Source of the DNA: Streptomyces sp. 1-11
Lineage (GTDB): Bacteria; Actinomycetota; Actinomycetes; Streptomycetales; Streptomycetaceae
Length of the DNA stretch: 64,000 bases
Assembly: GCF_007176755.1 (NCBI RefSeq)
Contig: NZ_BJTV01000005.1
Location: forward strand, 124,001 to 188,000
Direction: 5' to 3'
Below are positions 1 through 7,342 of this stretch, piece after piece. The notes under the pieces are model-generated. The model saw nothing but the letters and a program-made list of their open reading frames with translations, was not told the origin of the DNA and ran no database searches. The position numbers and the translations under genes were made by a program. Numbering within the stretch: position 1 is the stretch's first letter; every line of letters begins with the position of its first letter.

Positions 1-379
1 GCTGATGTGGCGTTTCTCCAGGTCCTCGGGGCCGGGCGGGCAGCACGTCAACACCAGTGACTCCCAGGTCGAGCTGCGCTTCGACCTCGCGCGCACCGAG
101 GCGCTGCCGGCGGTGTGGAAGGAGCGGGCGCTGGGCCGGCTGGCCGGGCGGCTGGTCGACGGGGTGGTCGTCGTGCGGTCCTCCGAGCACCGCTCCCAGT
201 GGCGCAACCGCGAGGCCGCCGCCGTACGCCTCGCCGCCCTGCTCGCCGAGGCCACCGCGCCCCCGCCCCGGCCCCGCCGTCCCACCCGCGTGCCCCGCGG
301 CATCAACGAGCGCAGGCTGCGCGAGAAGAAGCAGCGCTCGGAGCGCAAGCGCGGCCGCTCCGGGCGGGACTGGGGATAG
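1..379 (+). CDS. arfB: ArfB-type peptidyl-tRNA hydrolase, 5' end outside window
   Basis: The C-terminal part of a codon-independent release factor that frees ribosomes stalled on non-stop mRNA by hydrolysing the peptidyl-tRNA. The reading frame is open to the left edge, reading E-L-M-W-R-F before the motif, so the Met at base 5 is internal. The catalytic GGQ lies in SSGPGGQHVN, as in ArfB and class I release factors. The C-terminus is a basic tail rich in Arg and Lys (NERRLREKKQRSERK), which in ArfB enters the empty mRNA channel of the ribosome. No release-factor codon-recognition domain is present after the motif, which excludes RF1 and RF2. The stop is TAG at 377-379. Confidence 0.88.
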   Translation, partial: LMWRFSRSSGPGGQHVNTSDSQVELRFDLARTEALPAVWKERALGRLAGRLVDGVVVVRSSEHRSQWRNREAAAVRLAALLAEATAPPPRPRRPTRVPRGINERRLREKKQRSERKRGRSGRDWG

Positions 380-401
380 CCGGGAGCCCGGCGGCGGCCC
401 G

Positions 402-986
402 TCAGCCCAACTGGCGGTAGCGGCCGCGGAAGTACATCAGCGGGCCGCCCTCGGCGCCCGGCACCCGCGCGGACAGCACCCGGCCGATGACGAGGGTGTG
501 GTCGCCCGCCGTCACCCGCTGCTCGGTGCGGCACTCCAGGGTGGCCAGCGCGCCGTCCAGCAGCGGGGCGCCGGTGATCTCACCGCGCGCCCGGGGCAGG
601 TCCTGGAAGAGCAGCCGGTCGCTGATGCGGCCCTTCATGGCGAAGCGCCCGGCGATGTGGCGCTGGCTCTCGGCGAGCACCGATACCGCCCACAGCGGCT
701 GTTCGTCCAGCAGGTCGTCCATGCGCGAGCCCTCGCGCAGGCTGACCAGCACCAGCGGCGGGTCCAGCGAGACGGACATGAAGGCGGTGGCGGTCATGCC
801 GACGTCCTCGCCGACCGGCGCGCCCGGGTCGTCGGGGTCCAGCGGCGGTTCCTGCGCGGTCACCAGGACCACGCCCGCGGCCAGCCGGGACATGGCGGCC
901 CGGAACTCGTCGTTGCTCACCCCCTCAGCATGCCCGGAAGCGGCTGTGGCGGTGGTGGTGGAGGAGGTGTTCAGCACACCCTGCAC
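402..986 (-). CDS. Flavin reductase domain protein (FMN-binding split barrel)
   Basis: A 194-residue protein of the flavin reductase-like FMN-binding family (HpaC/ActVB type), which uses NAD(P)H to reduce free flavin for a partner monooxygenase, or acts as a flavoprotein itself. Family features are the N-terminal FRAAMSRLAAGVVLVTA, then GMTATAFMSVSLDPPLVLVSL, a late FAMKGRISDRLLF segment and the closing FRGRYRQL. The GTG start at 986 has GGAG six bases upstream; a second GTG at 920 would remove a low-complexity Thr/Ser/Ala leader. The gene faces away from the diguanylate cyclase gene. No monooxygenase is adjacent, so its partner cannot be inferred here. Confidence 0.85.
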   Translation of the reverse strand: MQGVLNTSSTTTATAASGHAEGVSNDEFRAAMSRLAAGVVLVTAQEPPLDPDDPGAPVGEDVGMTATAFMSVSLDPPLVLVSLREGSRMDDLLDEQPLWAVSVLAESQRHIAGRFAMKGRISDRLLFQDLPRARGEITGAPLLDGALATLECRTEQRVTAGDHTLVIGRVLSARVPGAEGGPLMYFRGRYRQLG

Positions 987-1320
987 GCTAATCTCCGCGC
1001 CAAGCGCGCCGCATCGGGCCCTGGCCCGAGCCGGGTCCTAGGACCGGGGGACCACGACGTGACGGTTCGTGCATCATGTGCACACGACGACAAAGTTTGC
1101 GTTCAGGAAACGCACAGGGAAAACGCAGAAACTCCACTCAATTGTTCACGTTCCCCTGTGACTTGAGTCACAAGGGGCAGATATTGTTGACCCTGTGTAC
1201 CGAGTGGGCAGCGCGCTGTGATTCAGTGGCTGAAGACCACTGAGAGACGACGGGACGCACGGTAGGGAAGCGCCAGAGACAGCCCTTGACGCGCTGCGAG
1301 GTCTCGGGGGGAGGGCGAGC
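987..1320. promoter_or_regulatory. Divergent intergenic region with palindrome upstream of cdgB
   Basis: A 334-base gap between the flavin reductase gene and cdgB, clearly less G+C rich than its surroundings around 1070-1200. It contains a strong inverted repeat at 1153-1177: GTGACT-TG-AGTCAC, flanked by CCCC on the left and GGGG on the right. From memory, cdgB of S. coelicolor is a BldD target, and BldD boxes are pseudo-palindromes containing TNAC and GTNA half sites. This palindrome has both halves, but its centre is one base shorter than the consensus I recall. I see no coding sequence in the gap. Confidence 0.5.
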
Positions 1321-2976
1321 ATGGAGACCGAGTCGGAGCCGTATGTCCGCCTTGCGTCCCTGCGGCAGCTTCACCAGGTCATGGCCGACATGAACACGGC
1401 GCGCAGCCTGGCGGACACCCTGCAGACCGTCGCCGACGGCGCCGTGGGCGCTCTCGGGTACGAGCTGGCGTGCGTGAACCTGGTGCGGCCCGACGGGGAC
1501 CTCGTCGTCGCCGCCTTCTCCGGCAACTCCGCCGCCGAGTCCCTGATCACCGGCCGGGTCGGCTCCCGGGACTCCTGGGAACGGCGTCTGACCATGGGCG
1601 AGCAGTGGGGCGACCTGGTGTTCATACCCCACACCGAGGGCTGGGTGCTGGACGACGACGACGTCCCGCAGTGGTACACCGACGGCCCCGCTCCCCGCTT
1701 CGAGGACGAGTGGCACCCCGCCGACCGTCTCTTCGCCCCGATGTACACGCCCGGGGCGCAGGGCAACTCCTCCGGCGAGCTGCTCGGCGTCATATCCGTG
1801 GACCGGCCGCGCAACGGCCGGCACCCCGGCGCCTGGGGCCGCGAGGCCCTGCAGATGTACGCCTTCCAGGCCGCCATCGCGATCAGCAACGCGCGCTTGC
1901 GGTCCAACATGCAGCGCGCCCTGGTCCGCCTGGAGCGCGAGCAGCAGGCGCTCAGGGCCAGCGAGGAGAGCTTCCGGCAGGCCTTCGAGTACGCGCCCTC
2001 CGGCATGGCGATCGCCGAGATGGGCGGCGACCAGCACGGCCGCATCCTGCGCACCAACGACGCCCTGTGCCGGCTGCTCGGCCGGCCCGCCTCCGCGATG
2101 CGCCGCTACTCCTTCTCCGACCTGGTCCACCCCGAGGACATCGGCACCCTGCTGCGGACGTCCGCCGAGGGCGGCCGGGCCGAGCTGCGCCTGGGCCGCC
2201 GCGACGGCAGCTACGTCTGGGTGAGCCTGCGCAACAGCGTCGTCGCCGACGCCGCCGACGGGCCCCGCTTCCTGCTGACCCACGTCGAGGACATCGAGGA
2301 GCGCAAGCGCCGCGAGCTGCAGCTCGCCCACCGCGCCTCCCACGACTCGCTGACCGGCCTGCCGAACTCCGCCGAGCTGCGCTCCAGGCTCTCCGCGCGC
2401 CTGTGCCACCGGCCGGCCCACGCCGGCGCGCTGGAGTCCCTGGACGCGGCCTACGGCCACCCCGCCTTCGACGCCCCGCCCGGGCACGGCTTCGACTTCG
2501 CGCAGGGCGCCGAGGCCTTCGACGGCTACGACCACCACGTCCACACCGTCGCCCCGGAGGGCGCCCACGACGACGGCGCCAAGGGGCTCGCGGTCCTCTT
2601 CTGCGACCTGGACGGCTTCAAGTCGATCAACGACAGGTTCGGCCACAACGCGGGCGACGCGGTGCTCATCGAGGTCGCCCGGCGGCTGACCCGCGGGGTG
2701 CGCGACGGGGACACGGTCGCCCGGCTCGGCGGCGACGAGTTCGTGATCCTCGCCGACGGTCTCGGCAAGGCCGACGCCCAGGACCTCGCCGTGCGCCTGC
2801 GCAACGAGATCATCCAGCCCATCCGCGCCGAGGGCCGGGCGGTCCGGGTGGGCGCGAGCTTCGGCATCGGCTGGGCGCACTGCGGGATGACGGCGGACGA
2901 AGTGCTGAAGTCCGCCGACGAGCGGATGTACGTAGAGAAACGATCTCGTCCCAAACAGCACCGGCGTGCCGGATGA
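1321..2976 (+). CDS. cdgB: Diguanylate cyclase, GAF-PAS-GGDEF (CdgB-like)
   Basis: Makes cyclic di-GMP from two GTP, the second messenger that controls Streptomyces development through BldD. Its 551 residues are ordered as a GAF-like sensor (about 20-200), a PAS/PAC domain (about 215-330, ending HVEDIEERKRRE) and a GGDEF domain from about 340. The active-site motif GGDEF is at 470-474. An RxxD inhibitory I-site, RDGD at 461-464, stands exactly five residues before it, so product feedback inhibition is expected. The GGDEF domain carries an extra His/Asp/Gly-rich insert between DSLTGLPN and FCDLDGF (about 358-418). There is no transmembrane segment. The ATG start follows a GGGGGGAGG ribosome site. 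Confidence 0.92.
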   Translation: METESEPYVRLASLRQLHQVMADMNTARSLADTLQTVADGAVGALGYELACVNLVRPDGDLVVAAFSGNSAAESLITGRVGSRDSWERRLTMGEQWGDLVFIPHTEGWVLDDDDVPQWYTDGPAPRFEDEWHPADRLFAPMYTPGAQGNSSGELLGVISVDRPRNGRHPGAWGREALQMYAFQAAIAISNARLRSNMQRALVRLEREQQALRASEESFRQAFEYAPSGMAIAEMGGDQHGRILRTNDALCRLLGRPASAMRRYSFSDLVHPEDIGTLLRTSAEGGRAELRLGRRDGSYVWVSLRNSVVADAADGPRFLLTHVEDIEERKRRELQLAHRASHDSLTGLPNSAELRSRLSARLCHRPAHAGALESLDAAYGHPAFDAPPGHGFDFAQGAEAFDGYDHHVHTVAPEGAHDDGAKGLAVLFCDLDGFKSINDRFGHNAGDAVLIEVARRLTRGVRDGDTVARLGGDEFVILADGLGKADAQDLAVRLRNEIIQPIRAEGRAVRVGASFGIGWAHCGMTADEVLKSADERMYVEKRSRPKQHRRAG

Positions 2977-3094
2977 ATCGCAGGTCAGTGAGTTGATGCG
3001 ATGCGAGTCACCCGTTTGGCCCAGTCGGAGCGGGTAGGCTCGCCATTCCACACCCGTATCGCATCCACCCGCACCTGTTGAGGAGTACCAAGGG

Positions 3095-4039
3095 ATGACG
3101 CCCGGCGACAACGGCGCGAGCACGCCCGAGGACGACGACCCGTTCGGCTATCTGTACGCCGACGGCCAGGCCCGAGGGGCCCAGCCGCCGACGGGTGGCT
3201 ACGGCTATCCGAACTCGGTCAGCAGAGTGCGTGCGGTCGGCGAGCGCCAGTACGCCCAGCCGCAGGCCGGCTACGGCCAGCAGCAGACCGCGGCCCCGCA
3301 GCAGCAGGGTGGCTACGGCCAGCCGAACGCCCACTACCAGGCACCGGAGACGCTGCCCGGCGGCGCCCCGTCGGGACGGCAGTCCATGGCGCCGGCCGGC
3401 GGTGGCGGCGGGCGGCGCGGCCCGAACACCAAGGGCCTGCTGATCGGCGCGATCGCGGTGGTCGCCGCGGTCGTCATCGGCATCGGCGTGGCGATGATCA
3501 ACGGCAACACCGGCGACGACAAGTCCGGAAACCAGGCGGACGCCTCCCCGGCCCAGTCGCAGAGCAGCGAGCCCAGCCCGTCGAACAGCGCCTCGGCGCC
3601 GTCCGGCGAACTGCCGAAGGCCGACGCCGCCGCCCTCCAGCTCGCCGGCAACGCCGCCAAGGCCTCGGACGTCAAGGGCGCCCAGGCCGCGGGCGGCACG
3701 TACGTGGGCGGCCTGAACAGCGTGGGGTCCTCGGTCACCTGGACGTTCGACAACGTTCCCGAGCAGGGCGCCTACACCCTCTTCGCGCACTTCAGCGTGG
3801 TCGGCGAGGACCAGGCGATGACGGTCACCGTCAACGGCAAGCCGTTCGCGACGAAGCTGCCGCTGAAGAACTACACCCACACCAACGACGGCGACTTCTC
3901 CAAGGGCTGGACCACGACGTTCGTCTGGCCCACGCTCGAGAAGGGCCACAACACGGTCTCCATCTCCTGCCAGCCCGGCGACAAGTGCGACGCCCTGCTG
4001 GACCAGCTCTGGATCAAGAAGGGCCAGGTCAAGAGCTAG
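3095..4039 (+). CDS. Membrane-anchored protein with C-terminal carbohydrate-binding-like domain
   Basis: A 314-residue protein in three parts: a Gly/Gln/Tyr-rich disordered cytoplasmic region (about 1-110), one transmembrane segment (about 114-136, GLLIGAIAVVAAVVIGIGVA), then a Ser/Pro-rich stalk and an extracellular beta-sandwich from about 175. The last part (GAQAAGGTYVGGL...VTWTFDNVPEQGAYTLFAHF...VTVNGKPF) resembles family 6/35 carbohydrate-binding modules, so it may bind wall or extracellular glycans; this is inference. The topology suggests a surface-displayed domain, with the Tyr/Gln-rich tail possibly regulated by phosphorylation. GAGGAGT lies before the ATG. It is convergent with the sugar kinase gene downstream. 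Confidence 0.75.
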   Translation: MTPGDNGASTPEDDDPFGYLYADGQARGAQPPTGGYGYPNSVSRVRAVGERQYAQPQAGYGQQQTAAPQQQGGYGQPNAHYQAPETLPGGAPSGRQSMAPAGGGGGRRGPNTKGLLIGAIAVVAAVVIGIGVAMINGNTGDDKSGNQADASPAQSQSSEPSPSNSASAPSGELPKADAAALQLAGNAAKASDVKGAQAAGGTYVGGLNSVGSSVTWTFDNVPEQGAYTLFAHFSVVGEDQAMTVTVNGKPFATKLPLKNYTHTNDGDFSKGWTTTFVWPTLEKGHNTVSISCQPGDKCDALLDQLWIKKGQVKS

Positions 4040-4067
4040 GGCGCCGAGGGCGAGGGCCCGCGGGTCC

Positions 4068-4997
4068 TCATGCCGCGCTGACCACTCCGGTCACCGCGAC
4101 CCGCCCCAGCAGTTCCGCGTAGGTCCCGGGGTCGAACTCCCCCGCCCCGGGCGCCCGTACGGTCGCCGCCGACAGGGCCGCCGCCCGGGTCAGCCGGTCC
4201 GGCCAGGGGAGTTGTTCCACGAGTCCCGACAGCAGGCCCGCGACCGCCGAGTCGCCGGCGCCCGTCGGGTTGCCGTGGACGCGGGCGGGCGGGGCGGCGC
4301 GCCAGCGGCCCTCGGGGGTGGCGGCGAGCAGGCCGTCCGGGCCGAGGGAGGCGACCACCGCGCGGGCGCCGCGCCGCCGGGCGTCCTGGGTGGCGCGCGA
4401 TGGCTCGTGCGAGCCGGTGAGTTCGGCCAGCTCGTCGGAGTTCGGCTTGATGATGTCGGGCCGGGCCGCGACCCCGCGGCGCAGCGGCTCCCCGCTGGTG
4501 TCCAGCAGCACCGGGACACCGCGGGCGCGGGCCGCGCGTATCAGACCCGCGTACGCGCCCACCGGCAGGCCGGGCGGGAGGCTGCCGGACAGCGCCACCG
4601 CCGAGGCGCCGCCGAGCAGTTCGGCGTACCGGTCCTGGAAGGCGGCCCACTCGGCCGGGGAGATCTGCGGGCCGGGCTCGTTGAGCTGGGTGGTGTCGCC
4701 GGTCCGCTCGTCCACCACGGCGACCGTGCGCCGGGTGGCCCCGCCGATCGGCATCAGCGCGTCCGTCACCCCGGGTGTCCGCGCGAGGAGTTCGCGCAGC
4801 ACCCGGCCGGTGGGGCCGCCGGCGAAACCGGTCGCCGTCACCTCGTGGCCGAGGGCGGCCAGCACACGGGCCACGTTCACGCCCTTGCCGCCCGGCCGTT
4901 CGATGACCTGGGAGACCCGGTGCGAGGTGTGCGGCCGCAGCGACCCCACGCGGTAGGTGATGTCGAGAGCGGTGTTCAGCGTGACCGTGAGGAGCAC
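4068..4997 (-). CDS. PfkB-family hexose/phosphohexose kinase (1-phosphofructokinase-like)
   Basis: A 309-residue ribokinase-fold kinase of the FruK/LacC subgroup, which phosphorylates fructose-1-phosphate or tagatose-6-phosphate with ATP. PfkB signature 1 is GGKGVNVARVLAALG near the N-terminus. Signature 2 is NPTGAGDSAVAGL near the C-terminus, with GAGD as the anion hole and the Asp as catalytic base. The start is GTG 4997 with GAGGGAGG upstream. It lies downstream of nagA on the same strand, but a strong hairpin separates them, so it probably has its own promoter or only read-through expression. The context suggests amino-sugar or hexose-phosphate metabolism; the exact substrate cannot be read from sequence. 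Confidence 0.85.
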   Translation of the reverse strand: MLLTVTLNTALDITYRVGSLRPHTSHRVSQVIERPGGKGVNVARVLAALGHEVTATGFAGGPTGRVLRELLARTPGVTDALMPIGGATRRTVAVVDERTGDTTQLNEPGPQISPAEWAAFQDRYAELLGGASAVALSGSLPPGLPVGAYAGLIRAARARGVPVLLDTSGEPLRRGVAARPDIIKPNSDELAELTGSHEPSRATQDARRRGARAVVASLGPDGLLAATPEGRWRAAPPARVHGNPTGAGDSAVAGLLSGLVEQLPWPDRLTRAAALSAATVRAPGAGEFDPGTYAELLGRVAVTGVVSAA

Positions 4998-5059
4998 CCG
5001 GTCCGACCTCCCTCGAAGTCCGTCGCGTCATCGGTTTGCGGGGACCTGATCATGCCAAA

Positions 5060-5100
5060 GAGACGGCGGCCGGCCCAGTGCGCGGGTCGGCCGCCGTCTC
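5060..5100 (-). terminator. Intrinsic-type terminator after nagA
   Basis: A 16-base-pair stem (5060-5075 with 5085-5100, one G-U pair) with a nine-base loop lies 17 bases beyond the nagA stop. On the minus strand it is followed by a short CTTT. It separates nagKA from the PfkB kinase gene. Confidence 0.7.
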
Positions 5101-5116
5101 CGGACGCCGGGACGGA

Positions 5117-6280
5117 TCAGGGCAGTCGGGGCGCGACGACCCATTCTCCCTGGCGCAGCACGCCCTTGAGGTCGAAGTCCGCGTCCAGCAGCACCAGGTC
5201 GGCGTCCTTGCCGGGCTCCAGGGAGCCGATGTGGTCGGACATCCCCAGCAGCCGGGCCGGGTTGGCGGACAGCGCGGTGACGGCGTCCGGCACCGGCAGC
5301 CCGTCGACCGTCACCGCCCGCTTGAACGCGCGGTCCAGGGTCAGCGTGGAACCGGCGATCGAGCCGCCGTGCACCAGCCGGGCCACGCCCTCGCTGACCT
5401 CGACCTCCAGCGGGCCGAGCATGTAGCGGCCGTCGCCGATGCCGGCCGCGTCCATGGCGTCGGTGATGAACGCGACCCGCCCGGCGCCCGCGTGACGGAA
5501 CGCCAGCTCCAGCGCGGCCGGGTGCAGATGGGTGCCGTCGTTGATCAGCTCGACGGTGACCCGCTCGTCCTCCAGCAGGGCGGCGATCGGGCCGGGGGCG
5601 CGGTGGCCCAGCGGGGGCATGGCGTTGAAGAGGTGGGTGGCGACCGTGGCGCCCGCGTCGACGGCCGCGACGGTCTGCTCGTAGGTGGCGTCCGTGTGCC
5701 CGACCGCCGCGATCACCCCGTGCTCGGCGAGCAGCCGCACCGAGTCGATGCCGCCCGGCAGCTCGGTCGCCAGCGTGACCATCCGCGCCCGGCCGCGCCC
5801 GGCGTCGATCAGCTTGCGCACCTCGCCCGGGTCGGGGTCGCGCAGCAGTTCCTCGGAGTGCGCGCCCTTGCGGCACGGCGAGATGAACGGTCCCTCGAAG
5901 TGGATGCCCGCGATGTCCCCCTGCTCGGCCAGCTCGCTCAGCAGCCCGGCCTGCCGGACCAGCAGGTCCATCTCGTCGGTGACCGTGGAGGCGACCAGCG
6001 TGGTGGTGCCGTGCCGCCGGTGGGTGCGGACGGCGGTGAGGATCTCCTCGGCCGTGCCGGAGAAGGACGCCCCGCCGCCGCCGTGGTTGTGGATGTCCAC
6101 GAAACCCGGGACCAGCCAGTGACCGCTCACGTCGATCACCTCGGCGCCGGCCGGGGCGCTCACGGCGTCCGCCGGGCCGGCCGCGGTGATCCTCGTGCCC
6201 TCCACGACCACGCGCCCGTCGTCCACCACTTCGGTGGGCAGTACCACCCGAGCACCTGCGAGTACCAAGCTGGGAGCCAT
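5117..6280 (-). CDS. nagA: N-acetylglucosamine-6-phosphate deacetylase
   Basis: Removes acetate from GlcNAc-6-phosphate to give glucosamine-6-phosphate, the product that signals to DasR in Streptomyces. The 387-residue protein is an amidohydrolase TIM barrel with the metal-binding motif VDIHNHGGGG near residue 60, EGPF later, and a C-terminal GxxExGKDADLVLLD segment typical of the family. The ATG at 6280 is preferred over longer in-frame starts because NagA proteins begin directly with this beta-sandwich segment (LVLAGARVV). The start overlaps the nagK stop by one base (TGATG), so the two are translationally coupled. Expression should follow the DasR-like sites upstream of nagK. Confidence 0.93.
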   Translation of the reverse strand: MAPSLVLAGARVVLPTEVVDDGRVVVEGTRITAAGPADAVSAPAGAEVIDVSGHWLVPGFVDIHNHGGGGASFSGTAEEILTAVRTHRRHGTTTLVASTVTDEMDLLVRQAGLLSELAEQGDIAGIHFEGPFISPCRKGAHSEELLRDPDPGEVRKLIDAGRGRARMVTLATELPGGIDSVRLLAEHGVIAAVGHTDATYEQTVAAVDAGATVATHLFNAMPPLGHRAPGPIAALLEDERVTVELINDGTHLHPAALELAFRHAGAGRVAFITDAMDAAGIGDGRYMLGPLEVEVSEGVARLVHGGSIAGSTLTLDRAFKRAVTVDGLPVPDAVTALSANPARLLGMSDHIGSLEPGKDADLVLLDADFDLKGVLRQGEWVVAPRLP

Positions 6281-7233
6281 CAGGCGGTTACCTCCGTGGG
6301 GTCGGTCGTGGGGTCGGTGGAGTCGAGGAGATCCCGGGCGAGAAGTCCCGCGCCCAGGCAGCCGGCGGTGTCGCCGAGGGCGGCGGGGACGATGGACGGC
6401 AGTTTCTGGAAGGTGACCCGGCGCCGGACGGCGTCCCGCAGCGGCTGGAACAGCACTTCCCCCGCCTCGGCCAGGCCGCCGCCGATGATCAGCGTGCGCG
6501 GGTCCAGCAGGGTGAGCGCGGTGACCAGCCCGTCGGCGAGCGCGTCCACCGCCTCCTGCCACACCCGGACGGCGTTCGGATCACCGGACGCGACGGCCTC
6601 GGCGCAGTCGGCCGCGTCCGCCTCCGGGTCTCCGCAGGCCGCCGCCCACGCCTCGCTGACGGCGGAGGCGGAGGCGTACCGCTCCAGACAGCCGTGCTGC
6701 CCGCAGGGACACGGTGTGCCGCCGGGCCGTACGACGATGTGCCCGATCTCGCCGGCGAAGCCGTGCGCGCCGGCCTCCACCCGGCCGTCGACGCCGATCG
6801 CGCCGGCGATCCCGGTGCCCAGCGGCACGAACAGGAACCGGTCGGCGCCCTTGCCCGCGCCGATCCGCCCCTCCGCGAGGCCGCCGGTGCGCACGTCGTG
6901 GCCGAGTGCCACCGGGACGCCGAGCCGCTCGGCGAGCAGCGCGCGCAGCGGGACGTCCCGCCAGCCGAGGTTGGCGGCGTACACGGCGATGCCGCGCTCG
7001 TCGTCGACGATGCCGGGGACCGCGATGCCGGCCGCCGCGGCCGGCTCGCCGAAGGTCTCCAGGCCGTACGCGCGCAGCTCGGCGGCGAAGCCGAGGATCG
7101 TCCCGACCACCGCGTCCGGCCCGCGCTCGCGCCCCGTCGCCCGGCGGGCGCGGTGCAGCAGCGCGCCGTCGTCACCGACGAGGGCGGCCTTCATCCCGGT
7201 ACCGCCCACGTCCAGGGCGATGACATGTCTCAC
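6280..7233 (-). CDS. nagK: ROK-family N-acetylglucosamine kinase
   Basis: Phosphorylates free intracellular GlcNAc for NagA. It has the ROK features: N-terminal phosphate-binding LDVGGTGMKAALV and the zinc-binding CPCGQHGCLE motif. It is 317 residues from GTG 7233. A CTG at 7242 has a better-spaced AGGGGG, and longer frames give a poor leader, so the exact start is uncertain within three codons. It is the first gene of a coupled nagK-nagA unit, as described for the nagKA operon of S. coelicolor. The promoter region has paired DasR-like operators shared with the divergent lipoprotein gene. Confidence 0.9.
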   Translation of the reverse strand: MRHVIALDVGGTGMKAALVGDDGALLHRARRATGRERGPDAVVGTILGFAAELRAYGLETFGEPAAAAGIAVPGIVDDERGIAVYAANLGWRDVPLRALLAERLGVPVALGHDVRTGGLAEGRIGAGKGADRFLFVPLGTGIAGAIGVDGRVEAGAHGFAGEIGHIVVRPGGTPCPCGQHGCLERYASASAVSEAWAAACGDPEADAADCAEAVASGDPNAVRVWQEAVDALADGLVTALTLLDPRTLIIGGGLAEAGEVLFQPLRDAVRRRVTFQKLPSIVPAALGDTAGCLGAGLLARDLLDSTDPTTDPTEVTA

Positions 7234-7261
7234 GGGGGACAGTGTGGCCCCCTGACCCACA

Positions 7262-7295
7262 AGAGGTCTAGTCCACTCACGTGGTGTAGACCTTA
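7262..7295. promoter_or_regulatory. Paired DasR-like (dre) operators between nagK and the lipoprotein gene
   Basis: The dre consensus for DasR is ACTGGTCTAGACCAGT. Site 7262-7277 (AGAGGTCTAGTCCACT) matches 13 of 16 positions. Site 7280-7295 has the core TGGTGTAGACC and matches about 10. The two together form a larger inverted repeat, with arms 7264-7276 and 7281-7293 around TCAC. DasR, relieved by glucosamine-6-phosphate, would repress both directions. The matches were counted by eye. Confidence 0.72.
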
Positions 7296-7342
7296 CGTGT
7301 CCACATGTTGAACGGTCAGACGGCAGGGTTGGGGCTTTGAGG

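Noticed and set aside
1168..3123. Long minus-strand frame of 651 codons opposite cdgB
   Set aside because: It is the antisense shadow of a GC-rich gene with clear GAF-PAS-GGDEF domains; the translation is low-complexity Val/Gly/Arg/Ala and matches no family.
5117..6562. Longer nagA reading frame starting at 6562
   Set aside because: The extra 94 codons lie over nagK and are low complexity; family length and the TGATG overlap support the start at 6280.
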